From the NCBI GenBank assembly GCA_016868775.1, contig VGFT01000002.1, forward strand, positions 124,001 through 188,000: a stretch of 64,000 bases of DNA, read 5' to 3'. The notes under the pieces are model-generated. The model had not been told where the DNA came from and searched no databases. It worked only from the letters and a program-made list of their open reading frames with translations. This document shows, in pieces, positions 43,260 through 51,849 of the stretch. The position numbers and the translations under genes are program-made. The first letter of the stretch is position 1. Each line of letters opens with the position of its first letter. Source of the DNA: Bacteroidota bacterium. Lineage in GTDB: Bacteria > Bacteroidota > Bacteroidia > Chitinophagales > Chitinophagaceae.

Positions 43260-45449
43260 ATGAACATGTTACAACAACCTATTCGTAAAACATTCGATAT
43301 TGGAGATGGCCGTATGGTTACCATCGAGACCGGTCGACTGGCCCGTCAGGCAGATGGCGCCGTCACCGTTTCCTGCGGCAAATGCATGATCCTGGCTACC
43401 GTCGTGGCCAACAAAGATCCCAGAGAGGGACAGAGTTTTTTCCCCCTTTCGGTCGACTACCAAGAGAAATTCGCTTCGGCCGGACGCATCCCCGGATCCT
43501 TTTTCAAGCGCGAGGCCAAACTCAATGATTATGAGGTGCTGACCAGTCGGCTGATTGACCGCGCCCTACGTCCCCTTTTCCCGGAAGATTACCTGTGTGA
43601 TGTTCAGGTGCTCGTTACCCTGATCTCCAGCGATCCGGAAATAATGCCCGATGCACTGGCTTGTTTGGCGGCTTCTTCCGCACTGGCCGTATCCGATATT
43701 CCCATCAAAGAAATAATTTCTGAGGTACGGGTGTCTCGTGTAGAGGGACAATTCGTTGTAAACCCTACCCGCAGCCAGATGGAAAAATCCGATCTGGATT
43801 TTATCATTGCGGCAACCGATAAGAATCTGATGATGGTGGAAGGCGAAGCCAAGGAATGTTCCGAGGCCGATCTCTGCCAGGCATTGGAGATCGCCCACCA
43901 AGCGATCCGCGTACAAGTAAAGGCGCAAGAGGAATTGCGTGATCTGGCCGGAGTGAAGGGCAAGCGCGATTATGTGAAGCCTGCTACCGATGAAGCACTG
44001 CGCGATAAGATCTATGCCTTTGCTCAACCAAAAGTATACGAGGTGGCTAAAGGAAAACTCAGCAAGCACGAGCGCAGCGATCGTTTTTCAGCCATTAAGG
44101 ACGAAGTGATCGAGTACTTAAAAAAAGATCTGGGACTGACCGAAGGAGAGTCCTTGCCCGATCTGACCAAGAAACTTACTTCTACCTATTACAGCGATCT
44201 GCAGTACGATGTGGTGCGCGATATGATCCTGAACGAGCGTATTCGGTTGGATGGACGGGATCTGGAAACGGTTCGCACCTTAGACATGGAAGTGGACATC
44301 CTTCCGTCCCCACACGGGTCTTCGCTCTTCACTCGTGGCGAGACACAATCGCTGACCACCGTTACGCTCGGCACACCGATGGATGAATTATTGGTGGAGA
44401 GTGCGGCCAAGTCGGTCGATTCAAAATTTTACCTGCACTATAATTTTCCGCCCTTCTCTACCGGTGAGGTGAAAATGATGCGCGGACAAAGCCGCCGCGA
44501 AGTGGGTCACGGAAACCTCGCACAGCGCTCGCTGAAACAAATGATGCCGGGAGGTGATTTCCCCTACACGGTTCGCGTGGTCAGTGATATCCTCGAGTCA
44601 AATGGTTCTTCTTCTATGGCCACGGTTTGTGCCGGTTCGCTGGCGCTGATGGATGCGGGTGTCGGAATTCCGAAGCACGTATCGGGGGTGGCGATGGGAC
44701 TGATCAGCAAAGGCGACAAGTATGCGATTCTCACCGATATTCTCGGCGACGAGGATCATCTGGGCGATATGGATTTCAAAGTGACCGGTACCCGCGACGG
44801 GATCTGTGGGGTACAGATGGATATCAAGGTAGACGGATTAAAAATGGAAGTGATGCAACAAGCGCTCGACCAGGCCCGCCGCGCCCGTTTGCATATACTG
44901 GATCATATGTACAGTTGTATTCCGGAATCCCGTACCGAAGTGAAACCGCATGCTCCGCGCATGGTGAAGCTGTTCATCGACAAAGAGTTCATCGGAGCCG
45001 TGATCGGACCGGGTGGTAAAGTGATTCAGGAGATCCAGCGCGAGACCGGAACCACCATCACCCTCGAAGAGATCAACAACCGCGGGGAAGTAAGCATCTT
45101 CAGCGTGAATAAAGACGGAGTGGAAAAAGCCGTTTCATGGATCAAGGGAATTGTAGCCGTTCCGCAGGTAGGGGATGTTTACGATTCAACCGTTAAGTCG
45201 ATCATGCCTTTCGGTGCATTTGTCGAGTTCCTTCCCGGAAAACAAGGACTGGTGCACATCTCTGAGATCAGTTGGAAACGACTGGAGACCTTGGAAGGCA
45301 TCGTGAAAGAAGGCGATCACATGAAAGTGAAACTGATCGGCACCGATCCCAAATCCGGAAAATTCAAACTTTCCCGGAAGGTATTGATGCCCAAACCGGA
45401 ATCTGCTCCACGTCCGCCCCGTCCGGAGGACGAACAACCGAATGCATAA
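43260..45449 (+). CDS. pnp: Polyribonucleotide nucleotidyltransferase (PNPase)
   Basis: 729 residues, a 3'-5' phosphorolytic RNase. Two RNase-PH domains (FKREAKLNDYEVLTSRLIDR in the first; GSSLFTRGETQ and SDILESNGSSSMATVCAGSL regions in the second) are joined by an all-helical segment; the KH domain has VIGPGGKVIQEIQ (about residues 582-594) and the S1 domain ends the protein (SIMPFGAFVEFLPGKQG). ATG at 43260; a second ATG two codons later is also possible. Followed by a strong terminator. Confidence 0.98.
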   Translation: MNMLQQPIRKTFDIGDGRMVTIETGRLARQADGAVTVSCGKCMILATVVANKDPREGQSFFPLSVDYQEKFASAGRIPGSFFKREAKLNDYEVLTSRLIDRALRPLFPEDYLCDVQVLVTLISSDPEIMPDALACLAASSALAVSDIPIKEIISEVRVSRVEGQFVVNPTRSQMEKSDLDFIIAATDKNLMMVEGEAKECSEADLCQALEIAHQAIRVQVKAQEELRDLAGVKGKRDYVKPATDEALRDKIYAFAQPKVYEVAKGKLSKHERSDRFSAIKDEVIEYLKKDLGLTEGESLPDLTKKLTSTYYSDLQYDVVRDMILNERIRLDGRDLETVRTLDMEVDILPSPHGSSLFTRGETQSLTTVTLGTPMDELLVESAAKSVDSKFYLHYNFPPFSTGEVKMMRGQSRREVGHGNLAQRSLKQMMPGGDFPYTVRVVSDILESNGSSSMATVCAGSLALMDAGVGIPKHVSGVAMGLISKGDKYAILTDILGDEDHLGDMDFKVTGTRDGICGVQMDIKVDGLKMEVMQQALDQARRARLHILDHMYSCIPESRTEVKPHAPRMVKLFIDKEFIGAVIGPGGKVIQEIQRETGTTITLEEINNRGEVSIFSVNKDGVEKAVSWIKGIVAVPQVGDVYDSTVKSIMPFGAFVEFLPGKQGLVHISEISWKRLETLEGIVKEGDHMKVKLIGTDPKSGKFKLSRKVLMPKPESAPRPPRPEDEQPNA

Positions 45450-45455
45450 TTTTGT

Positions 45456-45487
45456 AGACCCTGCTCGTCAGGGTCTTTTTATTTTTA
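45456..45487 (+). terminator. Rho-independent terminator of pnp
   Basis: AGACCCTG / CAGGGTCT forms an 8-bp stem (45456-45463 and 45469-45476) with a CTCGT loop, followed by TTTTATTTTTA. The T-tract also contains TATTTTTA at 45480-45487, four bases before the prmA ATG, which may serve as its -7 element. Confidence 0.9.
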
Positions 45488-45491
45488 TCCA

Positions 45492-46322
45492 ATGGAATCC
45501 TACACCTGTCTGACCATTTCTGTTTCCACCGCGGAGCAATCCGACGAATTGGTTTCCTATTTGGATCAGATGGGGTTTGAGGGGTTTGAACAACTGCCGG
45601 ATCAATTGAAAGCATATCGCCCCGTCGGTGAATGGCCGGAAAAACTGGTTCATGATCATTTACGGGAAAAATCGTTTCCATTTACTACGGAACAAATCGA
45701 GAAGACCAATTGGAATCAGCTCTGGGAGTCTTATTTTGATCCCGTGCAGATCGACGATTGGGTTGGCATCCGAGCTGCATTTCATCCCCCTCTGCCGCAG
45801 GTCAAAAACGAGTTGGTGATCACGCCCAAAATGAGTTTTGGGACGGGTCATCACGCCACCACGCGGTTGATGATGCAACAGATGCGGACAAGCATCCAGC
45901 CCGGAGATCGGGTCTTGGATTTTGGAACCGGAACCGGCGTCTTGGCGATCCTATCCAAAAAAATGGGTGCAGCTGAGGTAGTTGGGATCGATATAGAGGA
46001 TTGGAGTATTGAAAATGCCCGGGAGAACGCGGCCGTGAATCACGTAACCGATATCCACTTTTTAGTGGGAGATCGGATTTCGGTGGCCGGACCATTTGAT
46101 CGGATCCTTGCCAACATCAACCGGAATATTTTGATCGAGCACATGCATGCGCTGCGGTCCAGTCTATCCCCCTCCGGCACCTTGCTGCTCAGCGGAATTC
46201 TGGAAGCCGATCTACCGGTCATGGATGAAGCCCTGTGCGCTGCACAATTGAGCCGAACCCATCATTGGGCGCAGGGTGGGTGGATTTGCATTCAAGCGGC
46301 TCATATTCAAGGGGGTAGGTAG
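45492..46322 (+). CDS. prmA: Ribosomal protein L11 methyltransferase
   Basis: 276 residues. The N-terminal substrate-binding region is followed by MSFGTGHHATTRLM, a PrmA hallmark, then SAM motif I RVLDFGTGTGVLAILS, an acidic VVGIDIEDW and the catalytic-pocket motif ILANINRNIL. It trimethylates L11. The start lies immediately after the pnp terminator; the gap to plsY is 59 bases. Confidence 0.95.
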   Translation: MESYTCLTISVSTAEQSDELVSYLDQMGFEGFEQLPDQLKAYRPVGEWPEKLVHDHLREKSFPFTTEQIEKTNWNQLWESYFDPVQIDDWVGIRAAFHPPLPQVKNELVITPKMSFGTGHHATTRLMMQQMRTSIQPGDRVLDFGTGTGVLAILSKKMGAAEVVGIDIEDWSIENARENAAVNHVTDIHFLVGDRISVAGPFDRILANINRNILIEHMHALRSSLSPSGTLLLSGILEADLPVMDEALCAAQLSRTHHWAQGGWICIQAAHIQGGR

Positions 46323-46331
46323 TATTAATTT

Positions 46332-46363
46332 TTTGTTACCAAACTGGATTTTGGTTAGTTTTA
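46332..46363 (+). promoter_or_regulatory. Probable promoter of plsY
   Basis: TTTG at 46332-46335 and TAGTTTTA at 46356-46363 are 20 bases apart; one mismatch in the -7. The leader to the ATG at 46382 is under 20 bases. Confidence 0.5.
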
Positions 46364-46381
46364 CAGCTCCTTGAGAACCCA

Positions 46382-47047
46382 ATGAACGAATTCCTTCTGC
46401 TCATTTTAGCCTATCTCATCGGCAGTATACCAACCGCATTTTGGGTAAGCAATCGATATTTTGGTTTTGATATTCGGGAATTTGGAAGCGGGAACGCGGG
46501 AGCGACCAATACCTATCGGGTACTTGGTCCCAAGTGGGGGACTACCGTCTTGTTGCTGGATATGTTGAAGGGCATGGCGGCGGTTCAATTGGCCTGGTTG
46601 CTTCCGGAGTACATCGACTCTGAGTGGCGGATGGATAACTTGATGACCTGTTTGGGTCTGGCTTCCGTCTTGGGTCACATTTTTCCCATCTGGGCCGAGT
46701 TCAGGGGAGGGAAGGGGGTAGCTACCTTGTTTGGCATGGTGCTGGGGATCTCTCCTTGGACCGCTGTTTCCTGTGTCGGGATTTTTTTGTTGGTGCTCTA
46801 CCTTACCCGCTTTGTTTCTTTAAGTTCCATTCTGGCAAGCATCGCTTTCCCCATATTTATTCTGGTGGTTTTCAACGTCGATAATCCGCTGTATCGGGTG
46901 TTTGCCATTTCTGTTGCGTTATTGGTGTTGCTCACCCATCAAAAGAACATTGGCCGGCTTCTTCGGGGCCACGAGAGCAAACTTCCCATTTTTAAGAATC
47001 GCGATCGGCGGAAGGAACAACAGAAACGTCTCCAGTCCGGAGATTAG
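46382..47047 (+). CDS. plsY: Acyl-phosphate:glycerol-3-phosphate acyltransferase
   Basis: 221 residues, an integral membrane enzyme for the first acylation in phospholipid synthesis. Three PlsY motifs are clear: LIGSIPTAFW, GSGNAGATNTYRVLG and HIFPIWAEFRGGKGVAT. About five to seven membrane helices are seen; the C-terminus is basic. The partner plsX is not in the window. Confidence 0.96.
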   Translation: MNEFLLLILAYLIGSIPTAFWVSNRYFGFDIREFGSGNAGATNTYRVLGPKWGTTVLLLDMLKGMAAVQLAWLLPEYIDSEWRMDNLMTCLGLASVLGHIFPIWAEFRGGKGVATLFGMVLGISPWTAVSCVGIFLLVLYLTRFVSLSSILASIAFPIFILVVFNVDNPLYRVFAISVALLVLLTHQKNIGRLLRGHESKLPIFKNRDRRKEQQKRLQSGD

Positions 47048-47087
47048 TTTTACGGGTTTTTTAACGTCCAAATTCCTTAGATTTACT

Positions 47088-47912
47088 GTGTCAAAAATCT
47101 GTCGCTTGAGGTTCCTTATTGCATCTTTTTTGTTTTTGGGTTTTTTGATCTCTTGTACGCAAAACAGCTTGACCGGTAAGCGCCAGTTTACGCTGCTGCC
47201 CGAGACGGAGTTGCAAGGAATGGCAAACACACAATATCGTCAGTTCTTGGTGGGCAAACGGGTATTGGGTGTTAACTCCAACGCAAATGCTACCATGGTC
47301 AACCGGGTGGGAGAGCGAATCGTAAAGGCAGTTAATGATCTCTACATCGAAAGAGGCTCAGCCGATAATTTAAAGGGCTACGATTGGGAGGTTAATCTTG
47401 TACAGGATAATGAAATCAATGCTTGGTGTATGCCAGGTGGGAAAATAGTAGTTTATACAGGTCTACTTCCGGTTACACAAGACGAGGATGCACTGGCTGC
47501 TGTTATGGGACATGAGGTCTGCCATGCCTTACTTCAGCATGGCAACCAACGTATGAGCCAGGCATTGATACAGCAGTTAGGAGGGGTGGCCTTGTCGGTG
47601 GCGCTATCCAATAAGCCTCAAGAAACACGCGATTTATTTCTCACCGCATATGGGGTAGGCGCCCAGTTGGGGGTAATGCTTCCCTTTTCAAGAGGTCATG
47701 AGTTAGAGGCCGATCGGTGGGGTCTGATCATGGCGGCTAAGGCCGGGTATGATCCTCGGGCTGCGATTGGTCTTTGGGAGCGGATGGAAAAGGCAGGGGG
47801 AGCAAAAAAGCCGGAGTTTCTGAACACGCATCCTTCCGAGGGAAAACGAATCGAACGACTGCAGAAGATTATGCCTGAAGCGATGGAATATTATGAAAAA
47901 TCAAAAGGTTGA
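47088..47912 (+). CDS. M48 family metalloprotease, lipoprotein, GTG start
   Basis: 274 residues. The lipoprotein signal ends at Cys23 (LGFLISC), followed by TQNSLTGKRQFTLLPE, which is typical of BepA/LoiP-like M48 lipoproteins. The zinc motif HEVCH (HExxH) is near residue 142 with the third ligand in RGHELEADRWG. It probably acts in outer-membrane protein quality control. No ATG lies at the signal peptide; the GTG at 47088 is chosen, with a TTG at 47106 as alternative. The longest open frame would start inside plsY and is rejected. TAGATTTA precedes the GTG by two bases. Confidence 0.88.
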   Translation: MSKICRLRFLIASFLFLGFLISCTQNSLTGKRQFTLLPETELQGMANTQYRQFLVGKRVLGVNSNANATMVNRVGERIVKAVNDLYIERGSADNLKGYDWEVNLVQDNEINAWCMPGGKIVVYTGLLPVTQDEDALAAVMGHEVCHALLQHGNQRMSQALIQQLGGVALSVALSNKPQETRDLFLTAYGVGAQLGVMLPFSRGHELEADRWGLIMAAKAGYDPRAAIGLWERMEKAGGAKKPEFLNTHPSEGKRIERLQKIMPEAMEYYEKSKG

Positions 47913-47978
47913 TAATCAATTTAATAGGATAGATCAACTCATATTCTTTTGATCGTCTTTTGAATCCTGCACCTGTCT

Positions 47979-48009
47979 TTTGTCCTTCCCTTAAATCGTC
48001 GTATTTTTG
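47979..48009 (+). promoter_or_regulatory. Promoter of the DUF3052-like gene
   Basis: TTTG at 47979-47982 and TATTTTTG at 48002-48009 are 19 bases apart, an exact match to the Bacteroidota -33/-7 consensus. The leader to the ATG at 48065 is about 52 bases. Confidence 0.7.
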
Positions 48010-48064
48010 ACGCCCTACCAAATGATCCTTGTCAAGGGTCGGGCTGTTTCACAAAACGTTTTAC

Positions 48065-48496
48065 ATGCTACAGACTTTACCCGAAAAATTACTGCTGGCC
48101 GACGAAAAAAACCTGTTGATACAAGGATTGCCCTCCTCTATCGAAAAACAGTTCAGCAAGCTCTCTTTTGCAAAAAATATCACCCCGCTGTTGCTTTCTC
48201 GCAAAATCGATTTTGCTTTGATTTTTGCCGTTAGTGAAACGCAATTAATCGGGATTATTCGCGATGTGCTGCCGGCGTTGAAGGACAATACGAAGTTTTG
48301 GGTTGCGTATCCCAAAGTCACATCCAAAATCGTCACGGATTTAAATCGGGAAAGCAGTTGGAATTGTTTGACCGGTGAGGGATTTGAGAGCATCGATCGG
48401 GTAGAATTGGACCATGTTTGGTCTGCCTTGCGCTTTTGTCGCTCTGAGTTGGTCGTTGCCACTGCAGCGGTTATCACGGAAGCGATCGAGGAATAA
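48065..48496 (+). CDS. DUF3052-like small protein
   Basis: 143 residues, probably cytosolic. The pattern DFALIFAVSETQL, then LPALKDNTKFWVAYPK, TDLNRESSW and DHVWSALRF is that of the DUF3052 family (a hydrophobic beta-alpha segment, a W-AxPK element and a terminal VWS-LRF). The family has no established function. The ATG at 48065 is chosen because it fits the family start and the leader length; an earlier Met at 48029 is possible. It has its own promoter and terminator, so it is monocistronic. Confidence 0.7.
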   Translation: MLQTLPEKLLLADEKNLLIQGLPSSIEKQFSKLSFAKNITPLLLSRKIDFALIFAVSETQLIGIIRDVLPALKDNTKFWVAYPKVTSKIVTDLNRESSWNCLTGEGFESIDRVELDHVWSALRFCRSELVVATAAVITEAIEE

Positions 48497-48518
48497 ATTA
48501 TTTTGGGATAGTAAGTAC

Positions 48519-48538
48519 AAAGCCCCGTGAGGGGCTTT
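48519..48538. terminator. Bidirectional terminator between the DUF3052-like gene and dnaG
   Basis: AAAGCCCC / GGGGCTTT, an 8-bp perfect stem with a GTGA loop. It is followed by TTT on the plus side and preceded by a short A-run, so it can serve both converging genes. Confidence 0.85.
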
Positions 48539-48539
48539 T

Positions 48540-50573
48540 TTATTTCCAGACGGCGGAGCCCATCGATTGAGTCAGGCTGATCTCCATTTGTTTTAAGTGG
48601 AGGTGTGTTTGGTGTAGGATTCGGAATTCATCCGGATTGTGTTCCTTTTCCATATCCTGTTGATTTTCTAAAATCATCCGCTTGATTTTTCTAAGTTTTA
48701 GGTAGCTGATGGCAGATTGTACTTCTTCCAGGCTTTTATCTTCTTCCATCAAAAGATATTTCTGTAGGTCTTCCGGATTTTCGGATTGAATCAATTTGAC
48801 CACATCGGCATACGCTTGCTCAAACAACCGGGGCTGAAAGCCGCTGTGTGATGTGGCGCTGTTACGCCAACGGGGACTTTCCTCATACGGCGATTGCAGC
48901 AGCGACACGGCGAATCGACTGATTTCTGGATCGGCGTGGTATACAAAGTCTGACCGGCTGATGGGAGTGGTTTTTTCTTGCCTTAATTCACGATAAAATT
49001 GAATTAGTTGTAAGACGGAAGGGTTGTCGATCAATGATTCATCCAGCAGTTCCTCGAATATGTAGTCGGCCACCAACTTTTCGTCCTCCCAGGTGCGCAT
49101 GCCATGCTCCAAAAGAATGCGGGCGATTTCTTTTTCTTGCAAGTCGTCTTTAAATAGCAGCTGGAAAGTGGTTTCATCATACTCGTTTCGTTCGCCCTCC
49201 TGTGCGTTTTGTTCAAAGGCCTTTGCCTCCTCAAAGGGCATTTTCTTCTCGATCAATGAAATGCGGTCTCGTATGTATTTATTTACAAGACTTTGCAGAC
49301 CTGCCTCGTCAATTTTAAGTAGACTGGAACATTGTCTGATATAATCTTGTTGACGGGTAAAATCCTCGGCTTTGTTGATACGCGCAATCGTCTCCGCAAT
49401 TCGGTTAACGACAGCCGATTTTCGGATGGAATCCAATCCGGCATCTTGCAAGGCTACCTCCAATTGAAAGAGAATAATATCTTTTTTATTGAGGCGGATA
49501 TATTCCTGCAGTGCAGTTGTTCCCATCGAGCGTACATAGCTGTCGGGATCGTGTCCGTCGGGCAATAAGACAAGCTGTACGTTCAATCCTTCTTCCAGCG
49601 CCAAGTCCATTCCGCGCAAAGCGGCCTTGATGCCTGCAGCATCCCCATCATACAAAATGGTGAGGTTGTCGGTGTATTTACGGATCAAGCGAAGCTGATC
49701 CGGAGTCAGTGCTGTTCCACCGCTTGCAACGGTATTTTCCAAACCGGCCTGGTGCATGGAAATTACATCGGTATATCCTTCTACCAGTAAACACTCGTCG
49801 GCCTTGTCCATCGCTTGACGGGCAAAATATGACCCATACAGGATCCGGCTCTTGAGGTAGATCTCATTTTCCGGCGTATTGATGTATTTGGACGCTTTTT
49901 CGCTGCTCTTCAGTATACGGGCTCCAAACCCAAGCACCTTGCCGCTGTGATTGTGGATCGGAAAGATGACACGGCCTCGGTAATTATCCAACCATTGATC
50001 GTAACGGTTCGAAATCAATCCGGCTTTTTGTAGCAATTCTTTGTTGAACTGTTTCTCAACGGCTGCCTGGGTAAAAGCATCCCGCTGCTCCGGAGAATAA
50101 CCCAGCTGAAATTTTTGAATGGTTTCGTCGGTGAATCCTCTTTCTCGAAAATAACTCCAGGCGATGTCTTTGCCCTCTTCGGTGTTTAGCAATTGTTCCG
50201 AGAACCACTGCTGGGCGAATTGATTGATGATGTACAGACTATCTGCCTGTTGTTGTTGCTGTCGTTGCTCATCGCTGGCAAAGGTTTCCTCTATCTCGAC
50301 CCCGTACCGATTGGCCAGCCAGCGGATCGCCTCCACGTAGCTGTACTTCTCATGCTCCATCAGGAAGCTGATCAGGTTTCCGCTTTTGCCGCAACCAAAA
50401 CACTTGAAGATCTCTTTGGAAGGGGAGACGGTGAAGGAGGGAGTTTTCTCGTTGTGAAACGGGCAAAGCCCCAGGTAATTGGTGCCTCGCCTTTTTAATT
50501 TAATAAAGTTTCCCACCACGTCCAGAATGTCTGCACGATTTTGTATCTGCTGAATGGTTAAGGTGGATATCAT
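48540..50573 (-). CDS. dnaG: DNA primase
   Basis: 677 residues. The N-terminal CHC2 zinc finger has Cys37, His40, Cys58 and Cys61 (CPFH ... CFGC). The TOPRIM catalytic core shows CLLVEGYTDVISMH and NLTILYDGDAAGIKA with the acidic metal ligands. The C-terminal helicase-binding part is helical and Glu/Gln-rich. It synthesises RNA primers for replication. It converges on the DUF3052-like gene. Confidence 0.97.
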   Translation of the reverse strand: MISTLTIQQIQNRADILDVVGNFIKLKRRGTNYLGLCPFHNEKTPSFTVSPSKEIFKCFGCGKSGNLISFLMEHEKYSYVEAIRWLANRYGVEIEETFASDEQRQQQQQADSLYIINQFAQQWFSEQLLNTEEGKDIAWSYFRERGFTDETIQKFQLGYSPEQRDAFTQAAVEKQFNKELLQKAGLISNRYDQWLDNYRGRVIFPIHNHSGKVLGFGARILKSSEKASKYINTPENEIYLKSRILYGSYFARQAMDKADECLLVEGYTDVISMHQAGLENTVASGGTALTPDQLRLIRKYTDNLTILYDGDAAGIKAALRGMDLALEEGLNVQLVLLPDGHDPDSYVRSMGTTALQEYIRLNKKDIILFQLEVALQDAGLDSIRKSAVVNRIAETIARINKAEDFTRQQDYIRQCSSLLKIDEAGLQSLVNKYIRDRISLIEKKMPFEEAKAFEQNAQEGERNEYDETTFQLLFKDDLQEKEIARILLEHGMRTWEDEKLVADYIFEELLDESLIDNPSVLQLIQFYRELRQEKTTPISRSDFVYHADPEISRFAVSLLQSPYEESPRWRNSATSHSGFQPRLFEQAYADVVKLIQSENPEDLQKYLLMEEDKSLEEVQSAISYLKLRKIKRMILENQQDMEKEHNPDEFRILHQTHLHLKQMEISLTQSMGSAVWK

Positions 50574-50599
50574 TCGGCCTACAAGTTACGTTATCCCAT

Positions 50600-51838
50600 T
50601 TACTCCTGATAGATCGCAATCGAAACCGCTCGGTCGTTCCACCCCATGATGTTCAGGCTCATGCGGGAGGAGGTCAATGTATAACTCGCTCCGCGGAGAT
50701 TGGGTTGATCATATAGAACGACCCGATAGCCCGAAGGAATTTGTATCGAGCTTAAAGATTGATCCTGAAAGCCTAGGGAGGATAAGCTGGAATATGTGCC
50801 GGGGGGTAAACTAAGTGATTGACCGCGGAAGTCATTATCTGCATACAAATAAACCGGTTGGCCCCCAAAAAGAGGACCCCCTCCACCAAAACCATTTCCC
50901 CCTCCACCACCATTCCCCACTTCTTCCACAACCAAGGCCCCAATCCGGTTGATCATTTGGGCCGTTAGACATGGAGTGGATTGGAGGATTTGCTGAGAAA
51001 AGCCACTCAAACTTTCTGTATTCAAATAAGCTCGTATGCGTAAGTTTTGTGGGATCTCGATCGATTGGATGTTAAATTTTAAAATGCCAAGCTTGCTTCC
51101 CTCGTAGTACCCGGGTTGCAACCGCAAGGCATTGCCCGCATATTGACATTCGCTAAATAAGGTAACATAACTGCGGGGTCTCCACCCGTTATTGCTATTA
51201 TTGCTATTGTTGTTATTGTTGTTATTGTTGTTGTTGTTGTTTGCTCTGTATTCTACGGAAAAAGAGCCGATCTTATCGTTGTACTGGCTGGGCAGGCAAG
51301 GAGAGGAGTTGTCCAGTGTGATGGCCAATCCTGAATTATACTCATTGTTCAGATAGGCTTTGACCACAACATTCCCTTGAATGCGCAGGGAGGAAATATT
51401 GAATTTCAATTCCCCAATCTGCGAGCCACTATAGGTTCCGATCGAGAAGGATTGGGAATAGCCTCTGTAGGAGCAATCATTGAAAAAGGTAATGTAGTCG
51501 TTGGGGTTGTTGCTGGGATTGGCATTGGCCTGTTCAATGATAACGGAAGAGGCCATATTTTTGAATTCTGGCTCCAGACAGGGTTGATTGCTAAAGTAGG
51601 TTTTGGATTTTCCCTGGAAATTGTCATTCTCATAGATGGTTACCTTCAGCTCGTTTGGGATCATCAGGCCTTGCAGGCGATCGTTCCCGATTTTCATTTG
51701 GAATAAACGGTATTGTCCCACCCCGAGCGTATGCGCTACTCCTGTGTAATTGCATCCTTCATATAGCCAGGCAATTTGGCCGTTTGCAAAAAAACAAAGG
51801 GTAAATAAGAAATTTAAAGAGAGAATGAGCTTTTTCAT
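50600..51838 (-). CDS. Secreted protein with four beta/gamma-crystallin-like domains
   Basis: 412 residues. A signal peptide (residues 1-21) precedes four domains of about 83 residues: roughly 22-103, 114-197, 223-306 and 328-412. Each shows two Greek-key strands (for example YLYADNDFRGQSLSLPPG and VVLYDQPNLRGASYTL in domain 4). Calcium-type (N/D)(N/D)xx(S/T)S motifs are best in domain 4 (NDRAVS) and partly present elsewhere (NDKIGS). Domains 1-3 each carry two Cys in equivalent places (29/87, 122/181, 231/290), while domain 4 has none. An Asn-rich linker (200-217) separates domains 2 and 3 and a Gly-rich linker 3 and 4. It is 11 bases after the small-subunit gene, so co-transcribed. Confidence 0.82.
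   Translation of the reverse strand: MKKLILSLNFLFTLCFFANGQIAWLYEGCNYTGVAHTLGVGQYRLFQMKIGNDRLQGLMIPNELKVTIYENDNFQGKSKTYFSNQPCLEPEFKNMASSVIIEQANANPSNNPNDYITFFNDCSYRGYSQSFSIGTYSGSQIGELKFNISSLRIQGNVVVKAYLNNEYNSGLAITLDNSSPCLPSQYNDKIGSFSVEYRANNNNNNNNNNNNSNNSNNGWRPRSYVTLFSECQYAGNALRLQPGYYEGSKLGILKFNIQSIEIPQNLRIRAYLNTESLSGFSQQILQSTPCLTAQMINRIGALVVEEVGNGGGGGNGFGGGGPLFGGQPVYLYADNDFRGQSLSLPPGTYSSLSSLGFQDQSLSSIQIPSGYRVVLYDQPNLRGASYTLTSSRMSLNIMGWNDRAVSIAIYQE
51188..51241. repeat. In-frame Asn-codon trinucleotide repeat
   Basis: Eighteen consecutive triplets read GTT, ATT or GCT on the plus strand, that is AAC/AAT/AGC (Asn, Asn, Ser) in the crystallin-like gene: a run of 12 Asn, Ser, 2 Asn, Ser, 2 Asn. 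Length changes would stay in frame and alter only the linker. Confidence 0.9.
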
Positions 51839-51849
51839 TTTGTGTTTAA

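Noticed and set aside
46902-47087. Longer N-terminus for the M48 lipoprotein
   Set aside because: It would overlap plsY by 146 bases and put 62 residues before the lipoprotein signal.
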